A stretch of DNA of 64,000 nt from Spirochaetota bacterium (GTDB taxonomy: Bacteria; Spirochaetota; JAAYUW01; JAOAHJ01), in contig JAOAHJ010000039.1 of assembly GCA_026415295.1 (NCBI GenBank), forward strand, positions 1 to 64,000, written 5' to 3'. Position numbers and translations under genes: made by a program. Position 1 is the first letter of the stretch. Each line of letters begins with the position of its first letter. The notes beneath the pieces are model-generated. The model worked only from the letters and a program-made list of their open reading frames with translations. It searched no databases and had not been told where the DNA came from. This document shows positions 63,333 through 64,000 of the stretch, in pieces.

Positions 63333-64000
63333 TTATTTGCTTAGTATTAACCTCATTTTTTTTAACTCATTACACCCTATAGAAAAGCCAATAAAGGAAC
63401 CAGTTATATTTGCAAGTGAAATACCTATACATATACCTTTTATTCCCAGTTTAAAAAATACTCCAAAAAGAAAAGAAAAAAATATTTGTAAAATTATTGT
63501 TCTAATTATGGTAATTATTAAAGCCATTCTACCATTCCCTATTCCTTGGAAAAAAGATGAGGAATTCATACCAAAAGAAACAAAAGGAATAAATATAGAA
63601 AGATATCTAATTGACTGGGAAATTAAAGGTATAAATTCTATATTCTCTTTATTAAGGGAAAAAATATATGATATTTCTTTAGAAAAAATATTAATCAAAA
63701 TAAAAATAATTAACTCAATAACAATTCCAAAAAAAATTGAATAAAAATAGCTAGTTTTAACTCCACCAAAACTTTTTCTACCATAATTAGCACCTATTAC
63801 TACATTTGAAGAAGCAGCAAGTCCAGTTAAAGGAACAATCGCTAATAGAATTATTCTCCATGAACTTGTAAATATTGCTAACCCTGTAGAATCACTAACT
63901 CTTAATACAAAATAATTAATAAAAAACATAGCTAAAGACATTGATAGTTGAGCAAGAGCAGATGGTAAAGCTACAATAATTATATCTTTTATTATATAAT
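63333..64000 (-). CDS. MATE-family multidrug/sodium antiporter (5' end outside window)
   Basis: 222 codons of a polytopic membrane protein that continues past the right edge. An internal ATG at 63941 should not be taken as the start, because the frame remains open upstream with IIIVALPSALAQLSMSLAMF, a normal MATE helix. Typical MATE features include GLAIFTSSWRIILLAIVPL, then GLAASSNVVIGANYGRK and GIKGICIGISLANITGSFIG. It is presumably the C-terminal half of a roughly 450-aa drug or organic-cation efflux protein. Substrate unknown. Confidence 0.88.
   Translation of the reverse strand, partial: YIIKDIIIVALPSALAQLSMSLAMFFINYFVLRVSDSTGLAIFTSSWRIILLAIVPLTGLAASSNVVIGANYGRKSFGGVKTSYFYSIFFGIVIELIIFILINIFSKEISYIFSLNKENIEFIPLISQSIRYLSIFIPFVSFGMNSSSFFQGIGNGRMALIITIIRTIILQIFFSFLFGVFFKLGIKGICIGISLANITGSFIGFSIGCNELKKMRLILSK

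Noticed and set aside
63333-63941. MATE gene starting at the ATG 63941
   Set aside because: The reading frame stays open to the window edge with a typical MATE helix, so the gene is truncated by the window, not short.
1-64000. CRISPR arrays, IS elements, prophage or rRNA
   Set aside because: No regularly spaced repeats, transposase or phage proteins, or GC-rich rRNA-like stretches were seen; the tRNA is the only GC-rich non-coding island.

Overview
The window looks like chromosomal DNA of an AT-rich (by eye well under 30% GC), anaerobic, fermentative, diderm and chemotactic bacterium. The diderm inference rests on a predicted outer-membrane beta-barrel with a POTRA-like N-terminus and a C-terminal Phe. 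Chemotaxis is shown by a cheA-cheX-cheW cluster. Anaerobic amino-acid fermentation is shown by an almost complete glutamate mutase/methylaspartate operon plus a 2-oxoacid:ferredoxin oxidoreductase. CheX, a 7TM-DISM receptor and large sensor-cyclases fit a spirochaete best (an Exilispira- or Brachyspira-like lineage), with Fusobacteriota as an alternative; no rRNA is present to decide. TGA is used as a normal stop. No phage, IS element, CRISPR array or rRNA was seen. One tRNA gene (Ser, UGA) is present.

Layout. 1-7.7 kb: a truncated family-5 solute-binding protein, a CPA2 antiporter fused to a PTS EIIA domain, glycerol kinase, a CCA-adding-enzyme-like HD protein with an eroded head, and an unknown protein. 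7.9-12 kb: an asymmetric heterodimeric ABC exporter. 12.3-15.1 kb: KorAB. 15.2-18.2 kb: HtpG and a DUF1848 protein. 18.2-30 kb: the methylaspartate pathway on the minus strand, reading GntR regulator, GlmS, GlmL, GlmE, methylaspartate ammonia-lyase, a DUF1446 (AtuA-like) protein, DUF4387, a P-loop protein and the two subunits of a class I fumarase-type hydratase. In this context the hydratase is plausibly mesaconase. A DUF218 gene on the opposite strand sits between the two hydratase subunit genes.

30-50.5 kb: envelope and signalling genes. The most unusual pair is at 32.8-38.6 kb. Two overlapping genes encode homologous propeller-plus-Cache-like sensor halves, one ending in HAMP and a class III cyclase, the other ending in a Major Facilitator Superfamily transporter. 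Nearby (42.8-45 kb) is a 7TM-DISM receptor whose cyclase domain has lost its catalytic residues. ABC-F ATPase, a beta-hydroxyacid dehydrogenase, DUF554, a PlsC-like acyltransferase, a zinc-ribbon membrane protein and an HxxxDG acyltransferase lie around them. 48-54.3 kb: CheA, CheX, CheW and two exported coiled-coil proteins. 54.3-64 kb: tRNA-Ser, D-Ala-D-Ala ligase, DUF434, aspartate kinase, an exported coiled-coil protein, an RND/MMPL exporter, DUF3795 and a truncated MATE transporter.

How they fit together: glutamate would be rearranged by GlmES (reactivated by GlmL) to methylaspartate, deaminated to mesaconate, hydrated to citramalate, cleaved elsewhere to acetate and pyruvate, and the pyruvate could be oxidised by a ferredoxin-linked 2-oxoacid oxidoreductase such as KorAB. 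Several start codons were reset from ribosome-binding sites: korA at 15077, fumA-like at 20791, glmL at a GTG at 28417, the GntR gene at 29973, the formyltransferase at 32703 and the HxxxDG acyltransferase at 47958. Sigma70-type promoters with near-consensus TTGACA boxes are visible before the antiporter, gntR, cheA and the tRNA.
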